The position numbers were made by a program, and so were the translations under genes. From positions 1 through 64,000 of the IMG/VR virus record IMGVR_UViG_3300020183_000001: 64,000 bases of DNA. One strand, written 5' to 3'. Shown one piece after another: positions 32,104 through 39,700 of this stretch; positions within the stretch are counted from its first letter, which is position 1, and each line of letters opens with the position of its first letter. Under the pieces are notes generated by a model that saw only the letters and a list, made by a program, of their open reading frames with translations, ran no database searches and was not told where the DNA came from. This DNA comes from a virus.

Positions 32104-32385
32104 TTAGATTAAGCCAAGGATTGAGAGCCAACTGTTGGGGTCGTCGGGTTCGACCTCGTCCTCCTCTGGCGTGAAACAGACTGAGTCGAAGACCCACTCT
32201 TCAATTTCTTCGAGCGTGGGGACGGGGTACCACTCACGTTTCCAGAAGATGTGCGGCCAACCGTCTCTGATTTCAACGTCGTGGAAGCAGAGTGTGGTGT
32301 CGGCTGGCTCTTGTCCCTCTTCGTTGGTGAGTGGGGTGTAACCGACGATTGCAGCAATGTCGTGTTGGATGGGTTGGAGGGCCAT
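32104..32385 (-). CDS. Acidic hypothetical protein, 93 aa
   Basis: Trp-rich, acidic (DGWPHIFWKREWYPVPTLEE, then CFTPEEDEVEPDDPNSW). No family is recognised. Its leader holds the 32436 hairpin and an A/C-rich stretch. Confidence 0.6.
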   Translation of the reverse strand: MALQPIQHDIAAIVGYTPLTNEEGQEPADTTLCFHDVEIRDGWPHIFWKREWYPVPTLEEIEEWVFDSVCFTPEEDEVEPDDPNSWLSILGLI

Positions 32386-32435
32386 AGTAGTGAGATGAAT
32401 TGAAGGAACAGTGTAGTGAGAATGGTCAGGATAAC

Positions 32436-32459
32436 GATGATGTGTAGTATTACATCATC
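32436..32459 (-). promoter_or_regulatory. Leader hairpin
   Basis: GATGATGT/ACATCATC, perfect 8-bp stem with 8-nt loop, between the stop at 32482 and the start at 32385. Confidence 0.5.
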
Positions 32460-32481
32460 ATTATATTGTTGAGGCTGAGTG

Positions 32482-32619
32482 TTAGTCATCAGTTAGTTCA
32501 TCAGTTGGGTTAGGTGGTTGCATCTCTTCTTGCATAGCTTGTTCCTGCTGGTACGCAAGGTCAGACCATGCGTCAAGAAGATCTGCATTGTAGTTCTCAT
32601 CGAGTTGTTGAGTTGTCAT
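32482..32619 (-). CDS. Small acidic protein, 45 aa
   Basis: MTTQQLDENYNADLLDAW, then Gln/Glu-rich. Preceded by class A repeat 6; no Shine-Dalgarno. Confidence 0.5.
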   Translation of the reverse strand: MTTQQLDENYNADLLDAWSDLAYQQEQAMQEEMQPPNPTDELTDD

Positions 32620-32642
32620 CGAATGAGTTGATAAAGGACTGA

Positions 32643-32666
32643 GCAGTTTAACGTCATACTCAGGAC
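32643..32666 (-). repeat. Class A leader repeat 6
   Basis: CGTC, loop CTGAGTAT, GACG, then TTAAACT. A separate palindrome, ATAAACG-A-CGTTTAT (32682-32696), lies 16 nt upstream and could be an operator. Confidence 0.75.
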
Positions 32667-32716
32667 GGATATCAAGAATATGAATAAACGACGTTTATCA
32701 GAATTCCAAGTAATAG

Positions 32717-33100
32717 CTAGTCAAATGGTTTAAAATCTGTATCTTTCAAGAGAGAGTCAATGTGTGCAACATCGCATTCTCTCATGTATTCACTTAAGTT
32801 TTCTGATGGATCAATCTCATAGTCATCAGTTTGATTCTCAACAACTTCGCATCCAATGTCTTCGAGTTGATCAACGTAGTTATCCCAGCTATTGGCATTG
32901 CCATAGACATGGGCATAACGCCCGGTCTGGTCAACGACAAGTGCTACATAAGTCATGGGTTGAGCCTCAGGTAGTGTGAAGGGTCTTTGTTCTGCAGCCA
33001 TTAACTTTGCAGTAATGGCACGCAAATCGTGCCTAGATAGTTCTCCATTTGGTCTCCACTTCAACGCGGTATTTGCAAATGTTGTAGTAGGTAAGACCAT
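32717..33100 (-). CDS. Hypothetical protein, 127 aa
   Basis: Starts MVLPTTTFANTALKWRPNGE; the second half is acidic (DIGCEVVENQTDDYEIDPSE). The longer ORF overlaps the next gene upstream, so the ATG at 33100 is used. Confidence 0.6.
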   Translation of the reverse strand: MVLPTTTFANTALKWRPNGELSRHDLRAITAKLMAAEQRPFTLPEAQPMTYVALVVDQTGRYAHVYGNANSWDNYVDQLEDIGCEVVENQTDDYEIDPSENLSEYMRECDVAHIDSLLKDTDFKPFD

Positions 33101-33125
33101 TGGAATAACAGATAGGTTAATTAGT

Positions 33126-33344
33126 TTACCGTGGTTCGACCAAGGTTTGTTGGCATGACCACTGTAGTAAAGACTTTGTAAAGTCGGTACCAAGCATAGC
33201 GCCTGTTACGACAAAAGCGATACCGATAACAATGGTTGCAGATAAAAAGTTACAAAGGTAACGTCCTGCTCTACTGCTGTGGTACTCAGGGTACACATCA
33301 GTGTGAATAAATTGTTTAGGTCCAAGTTTAGTAATCTGTTTCAT
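33126..33344 (-). CDS. Single-pass membrane protein, 72 aa
   Basis: One hydrophobic helix (FLSATIVIGIAFVVTGAMLG) after a polar N-terminus (MKQITKLGPKQFIHTDV). Unknown role. The ORF extension above 33344 reads through leader hairpins. Confidence 0.6.
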   Translation of the reverse strand: MKQITKLGPKQFIHTDVYPEYHSSRAGRYLCNFLSATIVIGIAFVVTGAMLGTDFTKSLLQWSCQQTLVEPR

Positions 33345-33503
33345 TGGAGAAAGTCCTGTGTAGTAGGAATCAACCTTCGGTTGATGGACGGAGTAATACA
33401 ACTGTACTACGTTGCAATAGGCAGGAGAGGAAGAAGATCTCCTGCAGAAAACCCACTCATCAATGATGAGCAGGGTTAAGTGCAAGAATCAGTTAGTCAA
33501 GAG
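33345..33503 (-). promoter_or_regulatory. 159-nt structured leader with class C element 1
   Basis: From right to left: CTCATC/GATGAG, then CTCCTGC/GCAGGAG (class C tandem pair, 33421-33477), then TCAACC/GGTTGA. No reading frame is convincing here. Confidence 0.55.
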
Positions 33504-33896
33504 TCAGGCCGCAGCAGTTGCAGCCTTCTTCTTACTAGCAGCCTTCGTTCCTTCCTCAGCTTTGGGCTGAGGCTTGGAACCAAAGGCATAATCAGTCACT
33601 TTCAGTTGAAACTCTGGTTGCTTGAGCGGCATGAGCTCTTCATCTTTCATATAGAAAGCACGGATGCCTTGAATTTTACCAGACACCGTGAGCTCTTGGC
33701 CTACAACCAGATTGTCATTGGTATAAGCAGTAAGCAAACCATTGCTGTTGAAGAATTTGATTGTGACCACAGCATCTTTAGAGATACGGTGGTACAAAGT
33801 AACAACCAAACAGTCACGCTCATCTTCCGTTTTGATAACGATAAGACTTGCAATGCGACCAACAACAGTAAACGTTTGCAGATCAGCGTAAGTCAT
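33504..33896 (-). CDS. Probable OB-fold protein, 130 aa
   Basis: Strand pattern FTVVGRIASLIVIKTEDERD, VTIKFFNS, LTVSGKIQGIRAF is that of an OB fold, as in single-strand-binding proteins; a Lys/Ala-rich tail ends the chain. It might bind ssDNA or RNA as a second SSB-like factor (inference). The ATG at 33896 directly follows an AACTCAACTCAA leader. Confidence 0.6.
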   Translation of the reverse strand: MTYADLQTFTVVGRIASLIVIKTEDERDCLVVTLYHRISKDAVVTIKFFNSNGLLTAYTNDNLVVGQELTVSGKIQGIRAFYMKDEELMPLKQPEFQLKVTDYAFGSKPQPKAEEGTKAASKKKAATAAA

Positions 33897-33926
33897 AAAA
33901 TTAAATTGAGTTGAGTTGATAAGCAA

Positions 33927-33966
33927 GCAGAGATGAACTCTGCAGAAACCCATCGAAATCGATGGG
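33927..33966 (-). repeat. Class C tandem hairpin 2
   Basis: CCCATCG/CGATGGG, the conserved link TTTCT, then GCAGAG/CTCTGC. It lies 31 nt before the OB-fold gene start. Confidence 0.7.
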
Positions 33967-33978
33967 AATATGCAAAGA

Positions 33979-34131
33979 TCACCAGTCGTAAACACGAATG
34001 GCTTTAAGGTTAACAGGAGAGATATCCAGTAGTTCAGCACCAGCAAGCAATGCTTCTGTTTGTGTGCGAGCCATTAGCTCAATAACAAACTCACTACTAA
34101 ACACTTTCCAAATAACCAAGGGACGTTCCAC
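33979..34131 (-). CDS. Small hypothetical protein, 50 aa
   Basis: GTG start 2 nt after the preceding stop. The sequence ERPLVIWKVFSSEFVIELMA then ALLAGAELLDIS looks like a strand-helix unit. Unknown function. Confidence 0.5.
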   Translation of the reverse strand: MERPLVIWKVFSSEFVIELMARTQTEALLAGAELLDISPVNLKAIRVYDW

Positions 34132-34133
34132 GA

Positions 34134-34376
34134 TTAGTCCACTAGATGTTCTTGTTCCCATTTAAGAAGTGCACGGTTGAGATCAACCTTCTTCTCAAGG
34201 ACAACACAGAACGGGACCAAGTCTTGGAACTGTACCAAGCCATCTTGCCATTGATAAAAGATCTCCAGTGCAGCCTGGCGCTGACTTTCAATCTCCTGAT
34301 CAATGATAGGAGTGTCTCGACGTGCAAGAAGACGAGCTTCTTGGGTAAGGAGACGTTCAACAGCTTTAGGAGTCAT
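34134..34376 (-). CDS. Hypothetical protein, 80 aa, helical
   Basis: MTPKAVERLLTQEARLLARR and ESQRQAALEIFYQWQDGLV form long helices; ends KWEQEHLVD. The leader has three ACTCA units and class C element 3. Confidence 0.6.
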   Translation of the reverse strand: MTPKAVERLLTQEARLLARRDTPIIDQEIESQRQAALEIFYQWQDGLVQFQDLVPFCVVLEKKVDLNRALLKWEQEHLVD

Positions 34377-34407
34377 AGCGAAACCAAGTGGAGTTGAGTT
34401 GAGTTGT

Positions 34408-34449
34408 GCAGATGTAAAGTCTGCAGAAACCCATCTTGTTACAGATGGG
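34408..34449 (-). repeat. Class C tandem hairpin 3
   Basis: CCCATCT/AGATGGG, the link TTTCT, then GCAGA/TCTGC. Stem bases differ from copy 2 but pairing is kept. Confidence 0.7.
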
Positions 34450-34461
34450 AATTTGTAGACA

Positions 34462-34728
34462 TCACATCATTTGTTCGATGCGTTCTTGCTCCATTGTGGT
34501 GGAATAGTCGTAATACTCTTGCATCTCCATCAGCATGTCTTTCATGCTGGTAGGAATTGAACCAAGAGTACGTACGTCGCGATCAATCCACTCTTGCCAT
34601 GTGGCACCAGTGTCTAGATCATACATGTTCCACAACTTCTCAAAGTGAAGCTGTGTAGTTTCAACGTTGTACCAAGTAACGCGATACCGTCCTTCGTCAG
34701 GACGGTAGGTAAGTGTTGGGGTAGCCAT
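34462..34728 (-). CDS. Hypothetical protein, 88 aa
   Basis: Beta-rich start (TLTYRPDEGRYRVTWYNVET), helical Met/Glu-rich end. No family is recognised. Confidence 0.6.
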   Translation of the reverse strand: MATPTLTYRPDEGRYRVTWYNVETTQLHFEKLWNMYDLDTGATWQEWIDRDVRTLGSIPTSMKDMLMEMQEYYDYSTTMEQERIEQMM

Positions 34729-34731
34729 AAG

Positions 34732-34917
34732 TCAATTAGTTTTGTAACCGTTAGAAGCACACCAATTCATATGAATTTGATGCGCAGGCTTAGGCCAGTC
34801 ATGTTGAAGGCATTGTTTAGCAGTTGCTTCGTGCAACAAACGTGCACCAATGCAACTAGCAATACCTCCACCAATAACAACGGTAGCAATGTAAATAACC
34901 AATTGATTCTTAGTCAT
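34732..34917 (-). CDS. Membrane protein, 61 aa
   Basis: N-terminal hydrophobic helix (QLVIYIATVVIGGGIASCIG) and a soluble tail with HDWPKPAHQIHMNWC. The ATG overlaps the previous stop (ATGA). Confidence 0.6.
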   Translation of the reverse strand: MTKNQLVIYIATVVIGGGIASCIGARLLHEATAKQCLQHDWPKPAHQIHMNWCASNGYKTN

Positions 34918-35090
34918 GAGTTGATGTGCAGTTGACAATCGTTAGGCATAATAAGTGCAGCCGCACGAATGCGGTATTCACTTATCTTCTGTCCAAGCTG
35001 CTGTTTAGATGGCAGCTTAGCAGTTTCTACTGCAGATGCTGTTAGTTTCAGCAATGCAGCAGTATTCTTTCGAATGTGTAGTGCAGTCAT
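34914..35090 (-). CDS. Small basic protein, 58 aa
   Basis: Begins MTALHIRKNTAALLKLTASA; helical and basic. It is supported by the ATGA coupling to the next gene and an ACTCAATTC leader. Confidence 0.5.
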   Translation of the reverse strand: MTALHIRKNTAALLKLTASAVETAKLPSKQQLGQKISEYRIRAAALIMPNDCQLHINS

Positions 35091-35107
35091 AAGTTGAATT
35101 GAGTTAA

Positions 35108-35155
35108 GCCACTCTCAGTGAGTGGCAATAGTTAGGCAGGGGTTTGCACCCTGCC
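35108..35155 (-). repeat. Class D leader hairpin 2 (TGCAAAC loop)
   Basis: GGCAGGG/CCCTGCC with loop TGCAAAC on the leftward strand, next to a second hairpin GCCACT/AGTGGC. Confidence 0.65.
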
Positions 35156-35170
35156 ACCCGCTTGTACGGA

Positions 35171-35416
35171 TTAACCGTAGTTCTCGGGAAGCTCTACAAG
35201 CTCTGCAAGAACTTGGTGTTGCAGCTCGCGTTCGCCAGCAATCTTCAGTCCCCATGCGGCAATCTGAAGAGCTTGCTCACGGCTTAGTAGCTGCGAGTGG
35301 CCTGACTCCATCCAAAACTGGATGAGATCGTAGGCCGTAGCCGCTAGTTCTTCCCTGGTAGGAAGTACAGCAGCAGTAGTGTTGGTCACGGTATTCTCCG
35401 TGTGTGCGGTACCCAT
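35171..35416 (-). CDS. Hypothetical protein, 81 aa
   Basis: Helical (REELAATAYDLIQFWMESGH, ALQIAAWGLKIAGERELQHQ). The ATG at 35416 has GGAG just upstream, and the context GCGGAGATGGGTACCGCA nearly recurs at the next gene. Confidence 0.6.
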   Translation of the reverse strand: MGTAHTENTVTNTTAAVLPTREELAATAYDLIQFWMESGHSQLLSREQALQIAAWGLKIAGERELQHQVLAELVELPENYG

Positions 35417-35437
35417 CTCCGCTGAGGGTAATAACTG

Positions 35438-35458
35438 GGACAGGGTTTGCACCTGTCC
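35438..35458 (-). repeat. Class D leader hairpin 3 (TGCAAAC loop)
   Basis: GGACAGG/CCTGTCC around TGCAAAC, between the stop at 35474 and the start at 35416. Confidence 0.65.
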
Positions 35459-35473
35459 TCCCGCTTTAACGGA

Positions 35474-35641
35474 TCAGTTAAGAGACCTAAACTTAATTAA
35501 AGCCTCACGAATTGCTTCTTGTACCCAGTGCTTTGGTACTGGATACAGCTGCCATTGCTTCCACGTCTCAAAAACAAGACGCCGTTCGACAGCTGAAAGA
35601 TGTTTGTAGCTCACAGGAATCTCCTGTTGTGCGGTACCCAT
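35474..35641 (-). CDS. Small hypothetical protein, 55 aa
   Basis: MGTAQQEIPVSYKHLSAVE then RRLVFETWKQWQLYPVPKHW, helical. The first codons and leader repeat those of the 35416 gene (MGTA), a sign of duplication. Class A repeat 7 lies in its leader. Confidence 0.55.
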   Translation of the reverse strand: MGTAQQEIPVSYKHLSAVERRLVFETWKQWQLYPVPKHWVQEAIREALIKFRSLN

Positions 35642-35662
35642 TTCCGCTGGGGGTAATGCTAC

Positions 35663-35687
35663 GGTTTAACGTCCATCAGCTAGACGT
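35663..35687 (-). repeat. Class A leader repeat 7 (divergent)
   Basis: ACGTC, a longer loop, GACGT, then TAAACC. Position and the TTAAAC end agree with the other copies. Confidence 0.6.
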
Positions 35688-35767
35688 GAATCGCTGAGAT
35701 CCCTTGCTACGACTGGGTTCTAAGAACGACAGTCATTCCTGAACCGCTACCTCGCGGGAGGTTCCCC

Positions 35768-35800
35768 ATATCCACATACTTTTCCACAGGGTGTGGAAAA
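35768..35800. other. Candidate replication origin: three DnaA-box-like 9-mers
   Basis: ATATCCACA (35768-35776), TTTTCCACA (35780-35788) and, inverted, TGTGGAAAA (35792-35800). TTTTCCACA is the form used as DnaA box in cyanobacteria. The two perfect copies also make a 9-bp hairpin. A fourth near-match, TGTGGAGAA, is at 36290. They lie in the 255-nt gap at 35642-35896, next to the strand switch between early and late genes. Confidence 0.5.
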
Positions 35801-35860
35801 CGTAGTCAGATGTGTGGGTTCCCTGACATGCGGTGTGCAGGTTAGTGAGAGCTGCATAAA

Positions 35861-35884
35861 CCCCTGCCGTAAAGACGACAGGGG
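35861..35884 (-). terminator. Hairpin after the 35897 gene, possible weak terminator
   Basis: CCCCTG/CAGGGG plus inner CGT/ACG, followed leftward by only TTTAT. Confidence 0.4.
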
Positions 35885-35896
35885 AAGAGGCAACTA

Positions 35897-36178
35897 TCAG
35901 ATCTTGTGAATCACAACGATCTTCAACCCGTCCTTGTCTTGGTAAATGCGCATGCTCAGCTTATCGCTTTGCATGTCACATACCACTTGGAACAAGTACT
36001 GAGGCTGGCATACCTGACGCAGATCGCTATAAACAAAGTCGGCGGAGCCAAGCTCCTCCAACATCTGGTAAGCAAATTCCACATAGTTGCGGAAAAGCTC
36101 AGCATTCTGTTGCGTCGGACGCTCACCAACTTGCTGGCGCCAGTCGTGTTGCCAACGCTTAGCCTGTTTCGTTTGCAT
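35897..36178 (-). CDS. Hypothetical protein, 93 aa, first gene of the long leftward group
   Basis: Basic start (MQTKQAKRWQHDWRQQVGER), helical middle, beta end (MRIYQDKDGLKIVVIHKI). First position in the early group suits an early regulator or host-takeover protein, but no family is recognised. Confidence 0.6.
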   Translation of the reverse strand: MQTKQAKRWQHDWRQQVGERPTQQNAELFRNYVEFAYQMLEELGSADFVYSDLRQVCQPQYLFQVVCDMQSDKLSMRIYQDKDGLKIVVIHKI

Positions 36179-36431
36179 TGAATTAAACGCGATGGATTAC
36201 CTGCGTTGCACGGATGCGCAGCCCCCGTTACACTTATATACCTACACACCTATTCTTTTTTTCTACCCACAACTCACTACGTATATGTATGTGGAGAACA
36301 CTCAGACAATTATTACCCCAAAAGGGTTAAAAAGTTGGTACCCTCATCTGTAATAATGAGTATTTATACTTAAAAAAATATATAAAATACCCATTTGTAC
36401 ACCAAAAGTGCACGTAGCCCAAACTTTTACA
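36179..36431. promoter_or_regulatory. AT-rich non-coding region upstream of the leftward genes
   Basis: No reading frame is supported. It includes a very AT-rich tract (36358-36395, with AAAAAAATATATAAAAT) that could be an unwinding element, a DnaA-box-like site at 36290, and TATATA-type boxes that may hold the early promoter. No single promoter could be fixed. Confidence 0.45.
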
Positions 36432-36461
36432 CAAAAATGCCGGGGTTATTTATGCCCCGGC
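36432..36461 (-). terminator. Rho-independent terminator
   Basis: GCCGGGG/CCCCGGC, 7-bp stem, followed leftward by ATTTTT. It ends the 36486-36707 transcript and insulates the region to its left. Confidence 0.75.
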
Positions 36462-36485
36462 TTGGTTAATAAACTTTACTTATGT

Positions 36486-36707
36486 TTATTTTTGTTTTTT
36501 ACTCATGTAAGCTTTGGTTGCACCCACTGCTTTTCTAAATGCTTCTTCATCTGGAAGCCCATATGCCAATTCTTTTTTTGCTTCGGTTACAAAATCACGC
36601 ACTTCTAGCGAATCGCGTCCAGTTTTAGCCATATCCATGGCTTTTTCTTTAATTTTCTCCAGGGCTTCTACCCGTTGTTGGCGCACACCTGCGTCCATTT
36701 CACACAT
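36486..36707 (-). CDS. Hypothetical protein, 73 aa
   Basis: Charged helices (QQRVEALEKIKEKAMDMAK, VRDFVTEAKKELAYG). The ATG at 36707 starts the sensible part; the longer ORF overlaps the divergent late gene. It is a single-gene unit with its own terminator. Confidence 0.6.
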   Translation of the reverse strand: MCEMDAGVRQQRVEALEKIKEKAMDMAKTGRDSLEVRDFVTEAKKELAYGLPDEEAFRKAVGATKAYMSKKQK

Positions 36708-36799
36708 TACTTCTGTATTTAAATAATATAACGTACGTACGCTCCAGATTTCTAAACAATAGAATGTAAAAAGATTAAAAGTCGGTTTAAAAGTAATAA

Positions 36800-39700
36800 A
36801 TGGCGCTTTCTCAAGCTGATTTCTACGCTTACAGTCGTGCCACTGGTGCTCCTGTCCCAGAAGATCCCAGGGAACGGGCAGAGATGGCGCCCGAAGTACT
36901 GGCATTCCGCCGTAATCAGCTCAAAGCACCTGAACAACAGGGTCCAGACCCCTTATCTGTAGGAATTGGGGTAGGTTTGGCTCTTGCTGGAGCAGGTGGA
37001 GCATATTTTGGTGCGCGTCGGTTGATGCGTGCGCCAAAACAAGCTGCAAACGCAGGCGTTCGTGTAGCAGATATTAAAGAAGCAGTTGCGCGAACTCCTG
37101 ATGTAACAAAAGTTTCTAAAACTTACACACCTGACCCTTCTAAAGTTGCAACACCGTCAACTGTTGCAGTAGATATACCAGATCCCTGGAGCGATGCAGA
37201 AACAAAATTTACACCACGTTCTTTTTTAGAAGAGCGAGGTTCAGTTGCTCCACGTGTAGACGTTATTGATAATGCCGATCTTACTTCTAAACAAAAACAG
37301 TTAGGTCCTTCACTAACTGATCAAACATACGACGCAGTTGAGTCGGGTATTAATCAAGAAGAACAACGAATTGACGTTAAACTTCAACGTCATACAGGTG
37401 TTGATGTTCCAGAAGTAGATATTCCTCAAGTAGAGGATACTTTTGAAGCATATGGTTTATTACCACCTGTCCAACGTACTTTAACAAAAGAAGAAAAAGA
37501 AGCAAAGATATTTGCACGTTTAGAAACAGAAGCATTAAAACTTGGCAAGACAACGCATTCAGCAGCTAATCCCTTTGGACCAGAAGGAAAACGCATTCCC
37601 CCTGGGCCATTGCTATATCCTTCTCAGATTCCCGCACAAGAAGGTCAAACGGTTGCAGGTGTTTCAAGCCCTACTCGTGAGTTTTTAAGTGCATATGCAC
37701 AAGGTGATCCCCGCGTACAAGATGTTGTTCGACGTGAAAATGTTACAGGGTTTGAACGGATTAAAACTTATGGCGGCGTAAAAGGAGCTTCTTTATTAGA
37801 AGGTGATGTTTTTGATCCTTTATCTGGTGAGTTAATTTCTCAAGGAGAGCAAATTTCTGGTACTGGAAAAACTAAACAGGTACTTAATCCTGCCTGGACC
37901 GAGGCGTATAAAACATATTGGGAACGTCGCGCAGCAGAACTTCCGCATACCCTTGATGATTATGAGGCACGTAAAGCTGTTGGTAAATTAAATTATCAAT
38001 TACCTGCAGAAGAACAAACTGAAAACAATAATGCACAAATGTTTGCAAAGTGGGATAAACAAACATCAGGAGCTTTGCAAGAATTGTATGCTGAAACAGT
38101 TGGTGATACGCCTCAATACATTACCGAGATTGTAGAACCCAAAACAAGTTTTGCGGGAACCGAAACCCAATATCGTGGACAAGCTGGAACAACAGGCGAA
38201 ACAACTGGTGCACCTGTGCCCGTATTAAATCCAAAAGGGATTGTCTTTGGTGCTCGAAAAAAAGAAGGACCATTTGTTTCTGTCGAAGAAAAGGCTCTTG
38301 CTCGCGCGGCGCAAGACCCCTCTTACGCTTCAGGAAAAGTACTTCGCTTTAAAGGAGAAGGCGGTTCAACCAAACTTGATGTAATGCCTCTTAGTTACGA
38401 TACTGAAGGCGATGTTCTTCTACCTTCTTCTGTTTCAGGCCAACAAGTTAGGGGTAAAGCAAAAGTAACGCGCACAGCCCTAGTTCCTTTACAAAAAGCT
38501 GTTTTAGTAAAAGACGCAAGAACGGGACAACAAAAAACACAACTTGTTAATTTTTCTGTTGATTTAATGGCTCCTGTTGGTACGCGCACGGGTATAGATG
38601 AATCAGGCAAAGAAATTGCAAAAACAGTAACTTTACAAGAAGCTGTTAATGATTTACGTAATTATCACGGAAATGATTACGCATCTTTAAATCGTGATGT
38701 AGATGCATTGTTAAAACGTACTCATAATGCTTATGACGTTCCAGTAATGACACGAAGTGCGTTTGATAAATATGACGAAGGACGCAACGAGTTTATTCGT
38801 ATGCTTTCTGGTAGTCAATATGAAGCAAAAGAATATGGGTTTTTAACATCTGTAGAAGGACAAAAATTACCCTACACAGGACCTATTGGTCCAGGTCAAA
38901 AAGGAAATAGAGCCGAAAACGTAGCAAATGCACGTTTAATGCTTTCACAAGCAGGTGTTCCTTTGGATAAACTCTCTGATTATTTACCTGATCTAGAAGA
39001 GTTGGGAGAAACTCCTCGTGTTGAAACAACATCTAAACGTGACCTTGGAATTCCCAAGCCAGATGTTATGTCAACTGGTACAGATTTGGGTATTCTTACC
39101 AGTACATATGAACGTATTTCTCCCAGGATGGGAGGTGCTGTCACAAGTCAATTAAGAGATTTAATTTCTAAAGGTGCCAAAGTTGAAAATATTGATGGTA
39201 ATGTAATTTATTCAACTGAACGAGGTAAGGTTTCTTATCCAGAAAATCAATTAATTCAAACTTTAAAATCAGAAAACCAAGACGCACCTTCTATTGCTGC
39301 TTTAGTTGGCAGATCTATTGCTACAGAAAAAACTGATCCTTTAGCTATTCGCAAAGAACCAAGCGTTCTTGCACAAGAGCGAGGTAGTGAAACTGGTTAT
39401 TATTACGACGAAGCTGGTCAACGGCGTAAAGAGCCTGTTACAACTCCCTGGGGCTCTTTTACAGGAGCAGCTCGTTTTGCTGCTGGTCCAGCTTCCGTTG
39501 CTTCCATGGGAACGTATCCACAAGGAGGCAGTCGGGTACGCGTAAAAACTTCGCCTACAGATTTAAGTCAACTTCAAGAACGTAATCAATTTGCTTTAAC
39601 TGCTAACCTTACTCCTGGTGGAACAGTTCGTCAAGGTGCAATAAACCTGGGCGGCGGCCTTGGTTCAATTGCAGCAGGTATTGAATCGTTACCTAGTGAA

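Noticed and set aside
32109-32489. 126-codon leftward ORF with a hydrophobic start
   Set aside because: The hydrophobic part is the translated A/C-rich leader and hairpin (32436-32459), and the rest is the shifted frame of the 93-aa acidic gene, giving a Ser/Thr/Pro-rich artefact.
33897-34046. N-terminal extension of the OB-fold protein to 34046
   Set aside because: It reads through class C hairpin 2 and the AACTCAAC leader; the ATG at 33896 gives the conserved-looking protein.
15387-35687. CRISPR-like array from the repeated elements
   Set aside because: The repeats are kilobases apart, each tied to a gene start, with no regular spacers. No CRISPR array was seen anywhere in the window.
35906-36249. 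ORFs of 91 and 97 codons overlapping the 35897-36178 gene
   Set aside because: Other-frame shadows with no start signals; the chosen frame has the more protein-like sequence and fits the leftward gene order.
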